Assembly: GCF_011927695.1 (NCBI RefSeq)
Contig: NZ_JAATJE010000001.1
Coordinates: 558,001-622,000, forward strand
Origin: Sphingomonas jejuensis
GTDB taxonomy: Bacteria; Pseudomonadota; Alphaproteobacteria; Sphingomonadales; Sphingomonadaceae
Reading direction: 5' to 3'
Length of the DNA: 64,000 bases
In this document: piece by piece, positions 63,371-64,000 of the stretch
Layout of the letters: each line of letters starts with the position of its first letter
How positions within the stretch are numbered: position 1 is the first letter of the stretch
Position numbers and translations under genes: made by a program
Notes under the pieces: generated by a model
Told to the model about the DNA's origin: nothing
Database searches by the model: none
Seen by the model: only the letters and a program-made list of their open reading frames with translations

Positions 63371-64000
63371 GCGACCTGAATGAGGCGGCGCTGAGCCGCT
63401 GGATGGCGGCGACCATCGCCGGCTTCGACGGGGAGGCAAGCGCCACCAAGTTCAGCGGCGGCCAATCAAACCCCACCTACCGCATCGATGCGGGCGGCCG
63501 CGCCTATGTGCTGCGTAGAAAGCCGTTCGGCCCCGTGCTCCCGTCCGCGCATGCCGTCGACCGCGAGCACCGGCTGATGACGGCGCTCCACCCGACCGGC
63601 TTTCCCGTGCCGCGTCCGCTTGGTCTGTGCATGGACGAGAGCGTGATCGGCGCGCCCTTCTTCGTGATGGAGCTGGTGGACGGCCGCACGGAATGGGCCG
63701 GTCAGCTGCCCGCGCTGTCGCCCGATGCGCGCCGCGACACCTATCACGCGATGATCGACACGCTCGCCCGGCTCCACGCGATCGATCCGGAAGCGGTCGG
63801 CCTTGGCGATTATGGCCGCGCCGGCAATTATTTCGCCCGTCAGGTGGAGCGCTGGACCAAGCAGTACCGCGCGGCGGAGACGGAGCATCTGCCAGCGGTC
63901 GAGCGGCTGATCGACTGGTTGCCGCGCACGGTGCCCGACCAGACGCGCACCGCGATCATCCACGGCGACTACCGGCTCGACAACCTGATCCTGGCGCCGG
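63367..64000 (+). CDS. APH-family phosphotransferase paired with acyl-CoA dehydrogenase (partial)
   Basis: The first 211 codons are in the window; the gene runs off the end. Kinase-like features are visible: [25 protein letters not shown] (ATP-binding strands with Lys) and [13 protein letters not shown], the Brenner motif with catalytic Asp. The family is that of ACAD10/11-type aminoglycoside-phosphotransferase-like kinases, which phosphorylate hydroxyacyl-CoA so that the partner dehydrogenase can process it. The ATG at 63367 overlaps the upstream stop by four bases. Confidence 0.9.

Overview
The window is high-GC DNA from an alphaproteobacterium, most likely a Sphingomonas or close sphingomonad. 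Three things point there: the gene order mutM / ubiE-ubiB / coaBC next to rpsT-dnaA, the Entner-Doudoroff set zwf-edd-eda, and the rpmH-rnpA-yidD-yidC-engB block. No database search was possible. All names come from motifs, lengths and gene order read directly from the sequence.

Positions 1-33.9 kb are ordinary chromosome. In order they hold: the end of a nitronate-monooxygenase-like gene, small envelope proteins, an acyltransferase, a thiolase, a prepilin peptidase, zwf-edd-eda, coaBC, ubiB-ubiE, mutM, rpsT, dnaA, trpS-murJ, secB, a Tim44-like protein with mltA and an Smr protein, dapE, a glutathione transferase, a carbonic anhydrase, a DegT-type aminotransferase, and engB-yidC-yidD-rnpA-rpmH. 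After 61.5 kb the chromosome resumes with a tRNA-Leu(CAA), an acyl-CoA dehydrogenase and the start of a phosphotransferase.

Positions 33,904-61,510 are a complete 27.6-kb Tn7-like transposon inserted in the competence gene comM. The boundaries can be read to the base: the element starts TGT and ends ACA, is flanked by a 5-bp duplication (GCCGA), and deleting it with one copy rejoins comM into an uninterrupted 502-codon frame. The right end carries a tightly coupled tnsA-tnsB-tnsC-tnsD(tniQ) run. A convergent large protein, which may be a divergent TnsE, abuts tnsD.

The cargo is defence and DNA repair. It contains: (i) a two-gene short Argonaute system of the SPARDA type (DUF4365/DREN-APAZ nuclease plus catalytically inactive MID-PIWI Argonaute); (ii) a seven-gene overlapping operon of an HTH regulator, DUF499 ATPase, 157-aa protein, DUF1156 DNA methyltransferase, small membrane protein, PLD-SNF2 helicase and 138-aa protein, which looks like a DISARM-related restriction system; (iii) umuDC behind a perfect GTTC-N7-GTTC SOS box; and (iv) several unassigned genes, including a DEDD exonuclease-led trio and a PD-(D/E)XK protein. 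The seven-gene operon and the comM-targeting element are the best candidates for something new.
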